Counted from the first letter of the stretch, positions 34,906 to 45,630 are shown. The stretch: DNA of 64,000 nt from Bacillota bacterium (GCA_023410675.1 JAEYPM010000090.1:1-64000), one strand, 5' to 3'. A program made the numbers and translations. Notes: generated from the sequence alone by a model not told the origin.

Positions 34906-35613
34906 ATGAATAAGTACAGTCGCGTTTTAGTTAAATTAAGTGGTGAAGCATTAGCTGGTGATAATGGAAAAGGATTTAACCACGAAATCGTTGTCCGTGT
35001 AGCAAAACAATTGAAAGAACTCATAGATAATGGCACCCAGGTATGTGTTGTTATAGGAGGCGGAAATTTCTGGCGTGGAAGAACATCAGGAGATATGGAT
35101 AGAACTAAAGCAGATCAAATAGGTATGTTAGCGACAGTAATGAACGCTTTATATGTAGCAGATGTATGCCGGATGCAAGATATAGAGACTATAATTCAAA
35201 CACCATTTGAAATGGGCACTATATGTGAAAGGTTTTCTAAAGATAAGGCAGTAGAATACTTAAAGCAAGGCAGAATAGTTTTTTTTGCTGGAGGAACTGG
35301 TCATCCATTTTTTTCAACAGATACAGCTGCAGCACTTAGAGGTTGCGAGATTGAAGCTGATGCATTATTATTTGCAAAAAATATTGATGGTATCTATGAT
35401 AGTGACCCTAAGATTAATCACCATGCGAAAAAGTATGATAAAATATCTTGCCAGAATATTCTTAAACAAGATCTTAAAGCTATTGATGCAAGTGCAGCAA
35501 TATTATGTATTGAACAAAAGTTACCTATTGTTGTGTTCGACTTAAATATGGATAAGGGCATTGTAAGAGCTGCCTTAGGAGAACCAATAGGTACAACTAT
35601 TTATATACAATAA
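34906..35613 (+). CDS. pyrH: UMP kinase
   Basis: 235 residues, the bacterial amino acid kinase-fold UMP kinase: VLVKLSGEALAGDNGKGF at the start, VVIGGGNFWRG near 47-57, and RTKADQIGMLATVMNALYVA. It phosphorylates UMP to UDP. GGAAGGAG lies before the ATG. No clear promoter in the 66-base gap after the tsf terminator beyond a lone TATGAT at 34871. First gene of a long group through polC. Confidence 0.97.
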   Translation: MNKYSRVLVKLSGEALAGDNGKGFNHEIVVRVAKQLKELIDNGTQVCVVIGGGNFWRGRTSGDMDRTKADQIGMLATVMNALYVADVCRMQDIETIIQTPFEMGTICERFSKDKAVEYLKQGRIVFFAGGTGHPFFSTDTAAALRGCEIEADALLFAKNIDGIYDSDPKINHHAKKYDKISCQNILKQDLKAIDASAAILCIEQKLPIVVFDLNMDKGIVRAALGEPIGTTIYIQ

Positions 35614-35635
35614 ATACGTATTAGGAGGTAACTAT

Positions 35636-36190
35636 ATGAGAGAAGAAGTTAAAAAATGTGAAGATAAGATGAAGAAAACAGTTAATGCATTATTAGATGA
35701 ATTATCAGTTATTAGAGCAGGTAGAGCTAATCCAAATGTTCTTAATAGGATAACTGTTGATTATTATGGTCAGCCTACGCCGATACAACAAGTTGGGAAT
35801 ATAAGTGTACCAGAAGCACGTATTCTTCAAATTCAGCCATGGGATACCTCTATATTAAAAGCAATAGAAAAGGCAATTAATGAATCCGATCTTGGAATTA
35901 ATCCATCTAATGATGGGAAAATGATAAGACTTATTTTCCCAGAAGTAACTGAAGAGCGCCGAAAAACATTAACTAAAGAAGTTAAGAAAAAGGGTGAAAA
36001 TTCGAAGGTAGCAATTAGAAACATTAGACGAGAGACTTTAGATTTGTTAAAAAAATTGCAAAAGAATAATGAGATTTCTGAAGATGAATATAATACGTTA
36101 GAAAAAGACATACAAAAGTTAACTGATAAGTTTGTAGATGAAGTTGATAAGTGCACAGACAATAAAAATAAAGAAATTTTATCTGTATAA
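35636..36190 (+). CDS. frr: Ribosome recycling factor
   Basis: 184 residues. VIRAGRANPNVLNRITVDYY (about 26-45), RILQIQPWD and LTKEVKKKGENSKVAIRNIR are conserved. RRF with EF-G splits post-termination ribosomes. AGGAGG lies before the ATG. A short hairpin with four T follows. Confidence 0.97.
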   Translation: MREEVKKCEDKMKKTVNALLDELSVIRAGRANPNVLNRITVDYYGQPTPIQQVGNISVPEARILQIQPWDTSILKAIEKAINESDLGINPSNDGKMIRLIFPEVTEERRKTLTKEVKKKGENSKVAIRNIRRETLDLLKKLQKNNEISEDEYNTLEKDIQKLTDKFVDEVDKCTDNKNKEILSV

Positions 36191-36198
36191 AGTATTGA

Positions 36199-36223
36199 GG
36201 CTCCTCGAGTTGAGGAGTCTTTT
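36199..36223 (+). terminator. Weak terminator between frr and uppS
   Basis: GGCTCCTC (36199-36206) pairs with GAGGAGTC (36212-36219), one G-U pair, loop GAGTT, then four T. uppS begins 18 bases later, so readthrough is likely. Confidence 0.6.
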
Positions 36224-36240
36224 AGATATAGGAGGAAACA

Positions 36241-36951
36241 ATGGAGCAAAGCACACTTCCCAGACATGTTGCAATTATTATGGATGGTAATGGTAGATGG
36301 GCTAAGAATAACAATGTATCAAGAAATGAAGGACATCGTAAAGGTACTCAAGTCTTAGAGAAAATTGTTAAATATTCAAACAAAATAGGAATTGAGTTCT
36401 TAACTGTGTACGCATTTTCTACCGAAAATTGGAGTAGACCTGAAAAAGAAGTAAATGGACTTATGAATTTAATGAGACATTATTTAGATAATAATCTAAA
36501 GTCCGCCAAAAAAGATGATATTAAATTTAATATTATAGGAAGCCGAGACGGACTCCCTAATGATATTAAGCTTAAAATAGAAAAATTACAAGAGTTAACT
36601 TGCCAAAAAAAAGGACTTGTCTTTAATATTGCATTAAATTATGGTGGCAAAGATGAGATTATAAGGGCATGTAAAAATATAGTAAGTGATGTGATTCAAA
36701 ATAATGTATCACTAAATAGTATAGATGAAGAACTCTTTGGGCAATACTTAGATACGAGAAACCAACCTAATCCTGATCTGATGATTCGAACAAGTGGTGA
36801 AATGAGAACAAGTAACTTTTTACCTTGGCAACTTACATACAGTGAGTTCTATTTTACAAATATTTTATGGCCAGACTTCACTATTAGCGAGTTTGATAAG
36901 GCACTTGAAGAATTTAGAAGAAGAAAAAGACGCTTTGGAAAAAGCGAATAG
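36241..36951 (+). CDS. uppS: Undecaprenyl diphosphate synthase (isoprenyl transferase)
   Basis: 236 residues, cis-prenyltransferase: HVAIIMDGNGRWAK (D15 essential), YAFSTENWSRPEKEV, and the C-terminal DLMIRTSGEMRTSNFLPWQL with the substrate-binding Arg and Glu. It makes the C55 lipid carrier for cell wall synthesis. GGAGG lies just before the ATG. Confidence 0.96.
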   Translation: MEQSTLPRHVAIIMDGNGRWAKNNNVSRNEGHRKGTQVLEKIVKYSNKIGIEFLTVYAFSTENWSRPEKEVNGLMNLMRHYLDNNLKSAKKDDIKFNIIGSRDGLPNDIKLKIEKLQELTCQKKGLVFNIALNYGGKDEIIRACKNIVSDVIQNNVSLNSIDEELFGQYLDTRNQPNPDLMIRTSGEMRTSNFLPWQLTYSEFYFTNILWPDFTISEFDKALEEFRRRKRRFGKSE

Positions 36952-36963
36952 GAGGAAAGTGAC

Positions 36964-37767
36964 TTGGTTATAAGAATGATAACAGCAATCATAGGTATTC
37001 CATTAGCGATCTTACTCGTTGGGTTAGGAAATCCTACATTAAAATATACTATTATGATAATAGCACTCATAGGTATTTATGAATTTTTTGATAAGTTAAG
37101 CAAAACATATCGACCTATTAAACCAGTTGGCTATATAGGGATTATTTTATACTATATATTTTTAGACTATTTCACAGTACATTATAATATGTTTATTGCC
37201 CTTTTACTGATTGCACTACTTATTTTAGTGGTAGTGAAATATCCTAAGTATTCAATAGCTGATGTTGCACTTACGTTGTTTGCAACTATATATATCGGGG
37301 GTTTATTAAGCTTTGTTGTACTAATTCGTCAGCATACCTATGAAAGCTTTTGGATATGGATTCTTGTGATTAGTGCCTGGGGCTGTGATACATTTGCATA
37401 TCTTACTGGTGTATTAATTGGGAAACATAAACTTGCAGTTAAACTTAGCCCCAAGAAAACTATAGAAGGGAGTATTGGCGGTATTTTAGGAGCGACTTTC
37501 CTCGCTTTTCTTTATATGCGATTTTATATGTGGTATAACCACATCCCATTACAACAATACACTATAATACTTATTGTCATTATTTCAACGATTATTTCTC
37601 AAATAGGTGATTTAGCAGCTTCAGCTATAAAACGAACACTCGATATCAAAGATTTTGGGGACATATTGCCAGGACATGGAGGTATTTTGGATAGATTTGA
37701 TAGTTTGCTAATTGCAGCTCCAAGTTTATATATCTGTATTACACTATTAGAAAAATTTATGAGATAG
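36964..37767 (+). CDS. cdsA: Phosphatidate cytidylyltransferase
   Basis: 267 residues from TTG 36964, with AGGAGG seven bases before; ATG 36976 is a possible alternative. About eight membrane helices and the CDP-DAG synthase signature near the C-terminus (DFGDILPGHGGILDRFDSLL). It makes CDP-diacylglycerol for phospholipid synthesis. Also the KLSPKKTIEGSIGG segment. Placed between uppS and dxr in the usual order. Confidence 0.95.
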   Translation: MVIRMITAIIGIPLAILLVGLGNPTLKYTIMIIALIGIYEFFDKLSKTYRPIKPVGYIGIILYYIFLDYFTVHYNMFIALLLIALLILVVVKYPKYSIADVALTLFATIYIGGLLSFVVLIRQHTYESFWIWILVISAWGCDTFAYLTGVLIGKHKLAVKLSPKKTIEGSIGGILGATFLAFLYMRFYMWYNHIPLQQYTIILIVIISTIISQIGDLAASAIKRTLDIKDFGDILPGHGGILDRFDSLLIAAPSLYICITLLEKFMR

Positions 37768-37778
37768 GAGTTTTGATT

Positions 37779-38942
37779 TTGTGTTATAAAAATATAGCTA
37801 TTTTAGGATCTACAGGCTCCATTGGTACACAAACGTTGGATGTTGTAAGACAAGACAAGATGCTAAAAATTATGGCGCTTACTACACATACTAATATTGA
37901 CTTACTTGAAAAACAAATCATGGAATTTGAACCAATACTTGTATCAGTTATGGATGATCAAAAAGCACAGATACTACGAAAAAGCTTATCTAGTAAAGGA
38001 ATTCATACAGAAGTACTTTCTGGAATCGATGGTCTTATAGCAGCAGCGACTTTAAATGAAGCAAATATGGTTGTTACGGCAGTAGTTGGTATGATAGGAC
38101 TCATTCCAACTATTGAAGCTATAAAAAAGGGTAAAACAATCGCTCTTGCAAACAAAGAGACTCTTGTTGCTGGAGGAGATATTGTTATGAAACTATCAAG
38201 AGAGTTTCATTCCGAAATTATTCCAGTGGATAGTGAGCACTGTGCTATTTTTGAATGTCTTCAAGGCAATAAAAAAGAAGAAATATCTCGATTGATTGTT
38301 ACTGCATCAGGAGGCCCTTTTAGAGAAAAAACCAAAGAACAGCTAAGTAAAGTGACTGTTGAGGATGCATTAAAACACCCTAATTGGTCTATGGGACCTA
38401 AAATTACTATTGATTCAGCAACGCTTATGAATAAGGGGCTAGAGGTCATTGAGGCAAAGCATCTATTTAATATGAATATGGATCAAATTGATGTAGTGGT
38501 TCATAAGGAGAGTATTATTCATTCAATGGTTGAATATGTTGATGGTTCAATAATAGCACAACTCAGTAATCCTGATATGAGACATCCAATTTCGTATGCA
38601 ATTCATTACCCTAATAGAAAAGAAGCAGAATATATACGTAAGATTGATTTTAATACACTTAAAACATTATCCTTTGATATACCTAATACTGCACTGTTCC
38701 CATGTCTTAGCTATGCCTATGAAGCATTAAAAGTAGGTGGTACTATGCCAGCAGTATTAAATGCAGCAAACGAAACAGTTGTAGATGCTTTTTTAAATAA
38801 ACAAATAGGTTTTTTAGAAATCCCTAAAATAATACATAAGGTTATGGAAAAACACATATGTATAAATAGACCAACGTTAGACGAGATATTGCTTTTCGAT
38901 AAATGGGCTAGGGAATATAGTAAAGAGCAGGTGAAAAAATGA
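37779..38942 (+). CDS. dxr: 1-deoxy-D-xylulose 5-phosphate reductoisomerase
   Basis: 387 residues from TTG 37779 (AGGAG at 37766-37770); TTG 37773 is too close to the site. NADPH-binding GSTGSIGTQTL (about 10-20), then LANKETLVAGG, PVDSEHCAIFECL and TASGGPFREK motifs. It converts DXP to MEP, first committed step of the non-mevalonate isoprenoid route, which also feeds uppS. Its stop overlaps the rseP ATG (ATGA). Confidence 0.96.
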   Translation: MCYKNIAILGSTGSIGTQTLDVVRQDKMLKIMALTTHTNIDLLEKQIMEFEPILVSVMDDQKAQILRKSLSSKGIHTEVLSGIDGLIAAATLNEANMVVTAVVGMIGLIPTIEAIKKGKTIALANKETLVAGGDIVMKLSREFHSEIIPVDSEHCAIFECLQGNKKEEISRLIVTASGGPFREKTKEQLSKVTVEDALKHPNWSMGPKITIDSATLMNKGLEVIEAKHLFNMNMDQIDVVVHKESIIHSMVEYVDGSIIAQLSNPDMRHPISYAIHYPNRKEAEYIRKIDFNTLKTLSFDIPNTALFPCLSYAYEALKVGGTMPAVLNAANETVVDAFLNKQIGFLEIPKIIHKVMEKHICINRPTLDEILLFDKWAREYSKEQVKK

Positions 38943-40186
38943 TTATTAAAATTCTTATCATTGTTTTAATGTTTGCGTTTATTGTCATTGCCCACGAATG
39001 GGGACATTTTATAGCAGCAAGAAAAAATGGTGTTCTAGTACACGAATTTGCAATTGGAATGGGTCCTAAATTGTGGAGCATTAAAAAAGGAGAAACACTT
39101 TATTCCATAAGAGCTTTGCCAATTGGTGGATTTTGTAGCATGGAAGATGGGATAGAAGATCCCAAAAATGAAAGAGGCATGAATTCGAAAAAACCATGGC
39201 AAAAATTTATAGTTGTAGTTGCTGGAGCCTTAATGAATTTTATTCTTGCGTGGGTACTACTATGTATTATTGTTGGGTTTACAGGATATCAAGGGAATAC
39301 CATAGCCTCTGTTTCTGAGAAGATGCCAGCTGCAGTTTTAGGGTTAAAAGTAGGTGATACAATTACAGCGATTGATGGGAAACGTGTAAACAATCTAGCT
39401 GAGATTAATGAAATAGTCAATAATGGAGACAAGATCTTTAATTTTCATGTTGAGAAAGCAGATGGGACTTTTTCTGATATATCTATTAGACCTCAAAGGA
39501 TTTATTTGATTAGTAAAATTAACAAATTAAGTGATGAAAACCAAGAGAAGTTTGCAAATATTGAGCTTGGTTCTCAAATAGTGTCTATAGATGGCGTTAA
39601 TGCAAGTGATATCCTAGATTATAATGACTTCACTAATAATAAGGATAAGGTTTATAACTTGCAAATTTTAACTAGTAAAGGAACCACAAACCTAAGTGTC
39701 AAGTCTATGGAACTAGAAACCTATACAATTTTTAGGTTTGGTTTTTCTACAAAAATCGAGAAGGCAAATATTTTACAAATAGTTGTATTAGGTTTTAAAG
39801 ATATGTTAAGCCAAGTTGAAATGGTATGGCAAGGATTAGGAATGTTGGTATCTGGAGAGGCTAAACTAAGTGATATGGCAGGGTTTGTGGGTGTTGTAGA
39901 TATTAGTGCAAAAGCATGGGATTCTGGCATGAAAGTAGGACCGCTACAAGCTATTTTGAATATTATGGCTATTGCTGCTTTTTTATCTGCAAATTTAGGT
40001 GTTGTAAACTTACTACCATTACCAGCACTGGATGGTGGAAGAATAGTATTTATTCTTGTTGAGATTCTTAGAGGTAAACCTATTGAACCAGAAAAAGAAT
40101 CAGCAGTACATTTTATAGGTCTTGTTTTATTAATGATGTTAACAGTAGTAGTATTATATTATGATATAATGAGGATGAGAGGTTAG
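38939..40186 (+). CDS. rseP: RIP metalloprotease RseP (site-2 protease family)
   Basis: 415 residues. Zn site HEWGH at H19-H23 in the first membrane helix, a PDZ domain (about 115-180) with a second degenerate one after it, and the third conserved motif NLLPLPALDGGR near the C-terminus. Cuts membrane-embedded anti-sigma factors or other single-span proteins. The start is coupled to dxr and the stop to ispG (overlap of one base). Confidence 0.95.
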   Translation: MIIKILIIVLMFAFIVIAHEWGHFIAARKNGVLVHEFAIGMGPKLWSIKKGETLYSIRALPIGGFCSMEDGIEDPKNERGMNSKKPWQKFIVVVAGALMNFILAWVLLCIIVGFTGYQGNTIASVSEKMPAAVLGLKVGDTITAIDGKRVNNLAEINEIVNNGDKIFNFHVEKADGTFSDISIRPQRIYLISKINKLSDENQEKFANIELGSQIVSIDGVNASDILDYNDFTNNKDKVYNLQILTSKGTTNLSVKSMELETYTIFRFGFSTKIEKANILQIVVLGFKDMLSQVEMVWQGLGMLVSGEAKLSDMAGFVGVVDISAKAWDSGMKVGPLQAILNIMAIAAFLSANLGVVNLLPLPALDGGRIVFILVEILRGKPIEPEKESAVHFIGLVLLMMLTVVVLYYDIMRMRG

Positions 40187-41250
40187 TGAAAATATATACA
40201 AGAAGTGAAACAAAAGAGGTCCAAGTAAAGGATATCAAGATAGGAGCAGGTAATCCTATTTTAGTGCAATCAATGACAAACACTAAGACAGAAGATGTTG
40301 AAGCAACTGTAGAACAAATTAATAGACTACAAGAAGTAGGATGTGAAATAGTTAGAGTTGCTGTTCCAAATGAAACTGCAGCAAGAGCACTTGAGAACAT
40401 TGTAAGACGTATTAATATCCCTTTAGTTGCAGATATACATTTTGATTATAAGCTAGCTTTGATGGCCATAGAAAATGGTATTCATAAGCTTAGGATCAAC
40501 CCAGGCAATATTGGGAGTATAGAGCGTACACAAATAGTAGTAGAAAAAGCTAAAAAACATCATATTCCTATAAGAATAGGCGTTAATTCAGGTTCATTAG
40601 AAAAAGATATACTTTCAAAATATGAAGGGCATGTTACAGCTTTGGGGATGCTAGAGAGTGCAAAAAAACATATAGATATTTTAGAGCAAATGTCATTTGA
40701 TCAAATTGTAGTATCCTTAAAGGCTTCAAACGTTCCTCTTGCAATAGAGACTTATAAGGTATTTGCCGAACACTATAATTATCCACTTCATGTAGGTATT
40801 ACTGAGGCTGGAACATTATATAAAGGGACAATAAAGTCTTCAGTTGGGTTAGGTGCTATTTTATCTTTAGGAATTGGTGATACAATAAGAGTATCTTTGT
40901 CAGATGACCCTGTAAAAGAAGTTGAGTGTGCAAGATATATTTTGCAGTCACTACATCTTCGAAAGTTTGGTGTTGAAATCATATCTTGCCCTACGTGTGG
41001 ACGTACAGACGTAGATTTAATCTCACTTGCTAATAAAGTAGAAGATTACACAAGACATATTAATAAAAATATAACGATAGCTGTTATGGGCTGTATAGTC
41101 AATGGACCTGGTGAAGCAAAAGAAGCAGACATTGGTATAGCATGTGGTAAACAGGAAGGACTCATATTTAAAAAAGGACAGATCATTAGGAAGGTCAAAG
41201 AGCATGAACTTTTTGATGCTTTTATAGAAGAATTGCAAGATATATTATAA
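40186..41250 (+). CDS. ispG: 4-hydroxy-3-methylbut-2-en-1-yl diphosphate synthase
   Basis: 354 residues from GTG 40186, which overlaps the rseP stop. Iron-sulfur enzyme of the MEP pathway; cluster Cys in ISCPTCGRTDVDL and VMGCIVNGPGEAKEADIG are present. LVQSMTNTKTEDVEATVEQI at the start is typical. Length is the usual short bacterial form. Confidence 0.96.
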   Translation: MKIYTRSETKEVQVKDIKIGAGNPILVQSMTNTKTEDVEATVEQINRLQEVGCEIVRVAVPNETAARALENIVRRINIPLVADIHFDYKLALMAIENGIHKLRINPGNIGSIERTQIVVEKAKKHHIPIRIGVNSGSLEKDILSKYEGHVTALGMLESAKKHIDILEQMSFDQIVVSLKASNVPLAIETYKVFAEHYNYPLHVGITEAGTLYKGTIKSSVGLGAILSLGIGDTIRVSLSDDPVKEVECARYILQSLHLRKFGVEIISCPTCGRTDVDLISLANKVEDYTRHINKNITIAVMGCIVNGPGEAKEADIGIACGKQEGLIFKKGQIIRKVKEHELFDAFIEELQDIL

Positions 41251-41260
41251 AGGGGATAAA

Positions 41261-44200
41261 ATGATGATTGAAAATAATATGAATCATTGTTTTTCACAAG
41301 TGTTTTCTAAGTTAAAAATTGAAGAAAATATAAGAAGACTTTTTGATGAATGTATTGTCGACAATATTATAATCAACAAATCCTCAAAAGAAATAGATAT
41401 CTATTTAAATAGTATAGACAATTCACTATTAAATGAAATAAAAGAATTAGAAATACAAATAAAAAGCAACTTCATAGGGGTTAATCGTGTTTCTATAAAA
41501 ATGATACCTAAGGATATAGATACTAATCAAAAAGAAGAAATTTTAAAAGATAATTGGAATAGTATTCTTTCACTGATCACAAAAGAAAATCCTTTTTTTG
41601 GAGCTATAATATATTATTCAAACTGGGAAATGGTCCAAGAAACTCTTCAGATTACTTTACCCTATGATTACAGAAATTATATTGAAAAAATGTGCTGCAA
41701 AGAGATTATGCTAAAGACTATTTGTGACTTAGTAGGAACAATAAATATTGCCTTTAACTATTCAATGAAAACTAAAGAAAATATGCCTAAAATTGAAGAT
41801 GAAACAAAAAACATCATCCATCAGCAGGTTATCAATGTTTCACATTCAGTTGTAAAAGAGAGTAAAAATCAACGTGTAGATAAAGTACAGGAAGATGATG
41901 ACATTATATTTGGTAAAGAATTTAATGGAGCTGTAACTCAATTATCTAGTTTATCAGAAAATGATGAAAGTGTTATTATACAAGTAGAGATATTAAATGT
42001 AGAAATTCGTGATCTGAAAAATGAAAATAAGCTTGTAATTATTGATGTTACTGATTATACGAACTCTATTACCTGTAAATTTTTTGTAAAAAAAGAACAC
42101 TTTGATAAGGTGAAAGGAAATATAAAAAAGGGATGCTGGATAAACATTAAAGGAGTCTTAGAATATGATTCATTTATTCAGGAGCGTATTATCAAAGCAA
42201 AAGATATTACTAAGGCACATGCATCAAAATCTATTAGAATGGACCAAGCTGATGAAAAAAGAGTAGAACTACATGCTCATACGCAGATGAGTAGTATGGA
42301 TGCAGTTGTGCCCGTAAGCAAGCTTATAGAAAGAGCAGCCTTGTGGGGACATAAAGCAATAGCAATCACAGACCATGGCGTTGTACAAGCCTTCCCTGAT
42401 GCAGCAGCATCAGCCAAAAAGCATAAAATAAAAGTAATATATGGGGTAGAGGCTTATATTGTAGACGATTTAGCTTCTATTGTACAAAGCCCAAAAGACC
42501 AAACATTTGATGACACTTATATTGTATTTGATTTAGAAACAACAGGATTTATTCCTGGTAAAGATAAGATTACGGAAATAGGTGCTATAAAAATAAGAAA
42601 TGGTGAGATTGTAGATAAGTACCAAACGTTTGTCAATCCAAAACAGCCAATAAGCAAGGAAGTGACAGAGCTAACAGGCATTACAAATGAGATGGTGGCA
42701 AATGCACCTATTATTGAAGAAGTATTACCTAATTTTTTAGATTTCATTCAAGATGGTGTGCTTGTAGCTCATAATTCAGATTTTGATGTAAGCTTTATCA
42801 GTTACTTTGCTAAAAGCATAAATTTCGAAATCAATAATTCTGTGGTAGATACTTTGGGACTAGCTAGATTACTGCTTCCTAATTTAACAAAACATAAACT
42901 CAATTATGTGGCACAGGCATTAGATATAGAGCTTAAAAATCATCATAGAGCTATAGATGATGCCCATGCAACTGCATTAATTTTTCTTGAATTTATAAAG
43001 ATGTTTAAGAAACTTTCTATAAATTCATTAAATCAAATCAATTTATATGCAGCCAAACAAATCGATGTTAAAAAACTAAAAACATATCATGCTATTATCC
43101 TAGTAAAAGATCAAGTAGGGCTTGTGAATCTATATAAAATGATTTCCAAAGCTCATATTGAATATTTCTTTAAAAGACCAAGAATTCCAAAAAGTATATA
43201 TATGCAATATAATGAAGGACTTATGATAGGTTCAGCATGTGAAGCAGGAGAGCTATATAAAGCTATATTAGAAAACAAAGCGGAAGAAATAATTAAAGAC
43301 ATTGCTAATTTCTATGACTATTTAGAAATACAGCCTATTGCAAATAATGAATTTTTGGTTACCAATCATAAGGTTTCTTCAAAAGAAGAATTAAGGACGA
43401 TTAATAAAAAGATAGTGCATTTGGGAAATCAACTTGGGAAACTAGTCATAGCTTCGGGGGATGTGCATTTTTTAGATCCAGAAGATGAAGTCTATCGAAG
43501 GATCATTATGAAAGGACAGAATTTCACAGATGCTGATCATCAACCACCTTTATATTTACATACAACTGATGAATTCTTAAAGGAATTTGCATATTTAGGT
43601 GAAGAGATCGCATATCAAGTAGTTATTGAAAATCCCAATAAAATTGCTGATTTAATAGAAGAGGTTAAACCCATTCCTGATGAGACATTTCCTCCTGAAA
43701 TAGAAGGAGCAGAAGATGAACTTATTGATATTACTACAAAAAAAGCAAGAGAAATTTATGGAGAGCCCCTTCCAAATCCAGTTAAAAATAGGTTAGATAG
43801 AGAACTCGGATCAATCATAAAAAATGGATTTGCTGTGCTCTATATTATTGCCCAAAAGTTAGTTTGGAAATCTTTGGAGGATGGCTATCTAGTAGGATCT
43901 AGAGGCTCTGTAGGATCTTCTTTTGTTGCTACTATGGCAACAATAACAGAGGTGAACCCACTTCCACCTCATTATATTTGTCCTTCATGCAAGTATTCAG
44001 ATTTTGACTCCGAAGATGTCAAAAAGTTTGCTGGAGGTTCAGGATGTGACATGCCAGATAAATCATGTCCATCTTGTGGAAAGATTCTTCAAAAAGAGGG
44101 GCATGATATACCATTTGAAACTTTTCTTGGGTTTGATGGTGACAAGGAACCAGATATAGATCTTAACTTTTCAGGGGAATACCAGTCTAGAGCACATGCT

Positions 44201-45571
44201 TACACAGAAGAACTATTTGGTTCTTCTCATGTATTTCGGGCAGGAACAATTGGCACTTTGGCAGAAAAGACTGCATATGGCTTTGTTCAGAAGTATTTAG
44301 AAGAAAAAAACATGGTTCTTAGTAAGGCTGAGATTGGTCGATTGACATTAGGCTGTACAGGTATTAAAAGGACTACAGGACAACATCCAGGAGGTCTTAT
44401 GATCGTTCCGAGAAACAATGACATACACAACTTTTGTCCAGTTCAAAGACCAGCTAATGACATGAAATCTACAACTACCACAACACATTTTGATTATCAT
44501 TCGATTAGTGGTAGATTATTAAAATTAGATATTTTAGGGCATGATGATCCAACCATAATACGTATGCTTGAAGATATAACAGGTATTGATGCTAGAACGA
44601 TTCCCTTAGATGATAAAAAAGTTATGTCTTTATTTACAAGTACAGATGCCTTAAATGTAACTAAGGAAGAAATAAATAGCGATGTTGGGTCTTTGGCACT
44701 TCCAGAGTTTGGAACTAAGTTTGTAAGGCAAATGCTAGTAGATACCAAACCTTCTACATTTTCTGATTTAATACGCATATCAGGTTTATCCCATGGTACG
44801 GATGTTTGGCTAAATAATGCACAAGAATTAGTAAGATCAGGAACAGCAAACATTTCTGAAGTTATTTCAACAAGAGATGATATTATGGTTTATTTAATTA
44901 TACAGGGTGTAGAGAAAAAGTCGGCATTTAAAATTATGGAATCTGTTAGAAAAGGAAAAGGACTATCAGAACAGCAAGAACAAGAAATGAGAGACGCAGG
45001 TGTTAAAGACTGGTATATAGATTCATGTAAAAAAATTAAATACATGTTTCCAAAGGCACATGCAGCAGCATATGTAATGATGGCTTTTCGTATTGCTTAC
45101 TTTAAGGTATATTACCCAGAGGCTTTCTATGCAGCCTACTTTTCAATAAGAGCTAAGGGAGCTTTTGACTATGAACTTATGTGCAAAGGGAAGCAAGTAT
45201 GTGAAGACGCAATAAAGCAGTTAGAACAAAGTTCAAATTTGTCAACGAAAGAAAAAGATATTTTAACTGTATTAGAAGTAGTAAGAGAAATGTATGCTAG
45301 AGGGATTATATTTAAACCTATTGACCTTTATGAATCTGATGCAGAACGTTTTATTATTAAACCAGATGGTATTTTACCTCCTTTTAATAGTTTGCAGGGG
45401 CTTGGGGATACTGCTGCTAAAAGCATCATTGAATCAAGAGGCACTGGAAATTTCTTGTCGATTGAAGATTTTAAGAATAAAACAAAAGTCAGTGGTACAA
45501 TAATAGAACTAATGAAGGAAAATAATATTTTGAGAGACTTACCAGAAACAAGTCAATTAAGTTTGTTTTAA
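41261..45571 (+). CDS. polC: DNA polymerase III subunit alpha, PolC type
   Basis: 1436 residues, normal for Gram-positive PolC. Domains in order: N-terminal domain, OB fold (about 225-325), PHP (ELHAHTQMSSMDAV from about 335) interrupted by the DnaQ-type 3'-5' exonuclease (YIVFDLETTGFIPG from about 420), a Cys zinc cluster from about 906 (CPSCKYSDFD then CDMPDKSCPSCG), the palm with DKEPDIDLNFSGEYQ near 960, fingers and C-terminal DNA-binding region. Main replicative polymerase of low-GC Firmicutes. ATG with AAGGGGAT before it; a second ATG follows at once. Confidence 0.98.
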   Translation: MMIENNMNHCFSQVFSKLKIEENIRRLFDECIVDNIIINKSSKEIDIYLNSIDNSLLNEIKELEIQIKSNFIGVNRVSIKMIPKDIDTNQKEEILKDNWNSILSLITKENPFFGAIIYYSNWEMVQETLQITLPYDYRNYIEKMCCKEIMLKTICDLVGTINIAFNYSMKTKENMPKIEDETKNIIHQQVINVSHSVVKESKNQRVDKVQEDDDIIFGKEFNGAVTQLSSLSENDESVIIQVEILNVEIRDLKNENKLVIIDVTDYTNSITCKFFVKKEHFDKVKGNIKKGCWINIKGVLEYDSFIQERIIKAKDITKAHASKSIRMDQADEKRVELHAHTQMSSMDAVVPVSKLIERAALWGHKAIAITDHGVVQAFPDAAASAKKHKIKVIYGVEAYIVDDLASIVQSPKDQTFDDTYIVFDLETTGFIPGKDKITEIGAIKIRNGEIVDKYQTFVNPKQPISKEVTELTGITNEMVANAPIIEEVLPNFLDFIQDGVLVAHNSDFDVSFISYFAKSINFEINNSVVDTLGLARLLLPNLTKHKLNYVAQALDIELKNHHRAIDDAHATALIFLEFIKMFKKLSINSLNQINLYAAKQIDVKKLKTYHAIILVKDQVGLVNLYKMISKAHIEYFFKRPRIPKSIYMQYNEGLMIGSACEAGELYKAILENKAEEIIKDIANFYDYLEIQPIANNEFLVTNHKVSSKEELRTINKKIVHLGNQLGKLVIASGDVHFLDPEDEVYRRIIMKGQNFTDADHQPPLYLHTTDEFLKEFAYLGEEIAYQVVIENPNKIADLIEEVKPIPDETFPPEIEGAEDELIDITTKKAREIYGEPLPNPVKNRLDRELGSIIKNGFAVLYIIAQKLVWKSLEDGYLVGSRGSVGSSFVATMATITEVNPLPPHYICPSCKYSDFDSEDVKKFAGGSGCDMPDKSCPSCGKILQKEGHDIPFETFLGFDGDKEPDIDLNFSGEYQSRAHAYTEELFGSSHVFRAGTIGTLAEKTAYGFVQKYLEEKNMVLSKAEIGRLTLGCTGIKRTTGQHPGGLMIVPRNNDIHNFCPVQRPANDMKSTTTTTHFDYHSISGRLLKLDILGHDDPTIIRMLEDITGIDARTIPLDDKKVMSLFTSTDALNVTKEEINSDVGSLALPEFGTKFVRQMLVDTKPSTFSDLIRISGLSHGTDVWLNNAQELVRSGTANISEVISTRDDIMVYLIIQGVEKKSAFKIMESVRKGKGLSEQQEQEMRDAGVKDWYIDSCKKIKYMFPKAHAAAYVMMAFRIAYFKVYYPEAFYAAYFSIRAKGAFDYELMCKGKQVCEDAIKQLEQSSNLSTKEKDILTVLEVVREMYARGIIFKPIDLYESDAERFIIKPDGILPPFNSLQGLGDTAAKSIIESRGTGNFLSIEDFKNKTKVSGTIIELMKENNILRDLPETSQLSLF

Positions 45572-45601
45572 TGAATAAATAACGATTATTTTAAATTGTG
45601 C

Positions 45602-45630
45602 TTGATTTTATATAAAAATAGGAGTATACT
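45602..45630 (+). promoter_or_regulatory. Candidate promoter of rimP-nusA operon
   Basis: TTGATT, spacer of 17, TATACT. The predicted start is some 19 bases before a long hairpin and about 145 bases before rimP. Confidence 0.5.

Noticed and set aside
35285..35545. Forward frame of 86 residues within pyrH
   Set aside because: Shadow frame; pyrH is intact and clearly conserved.
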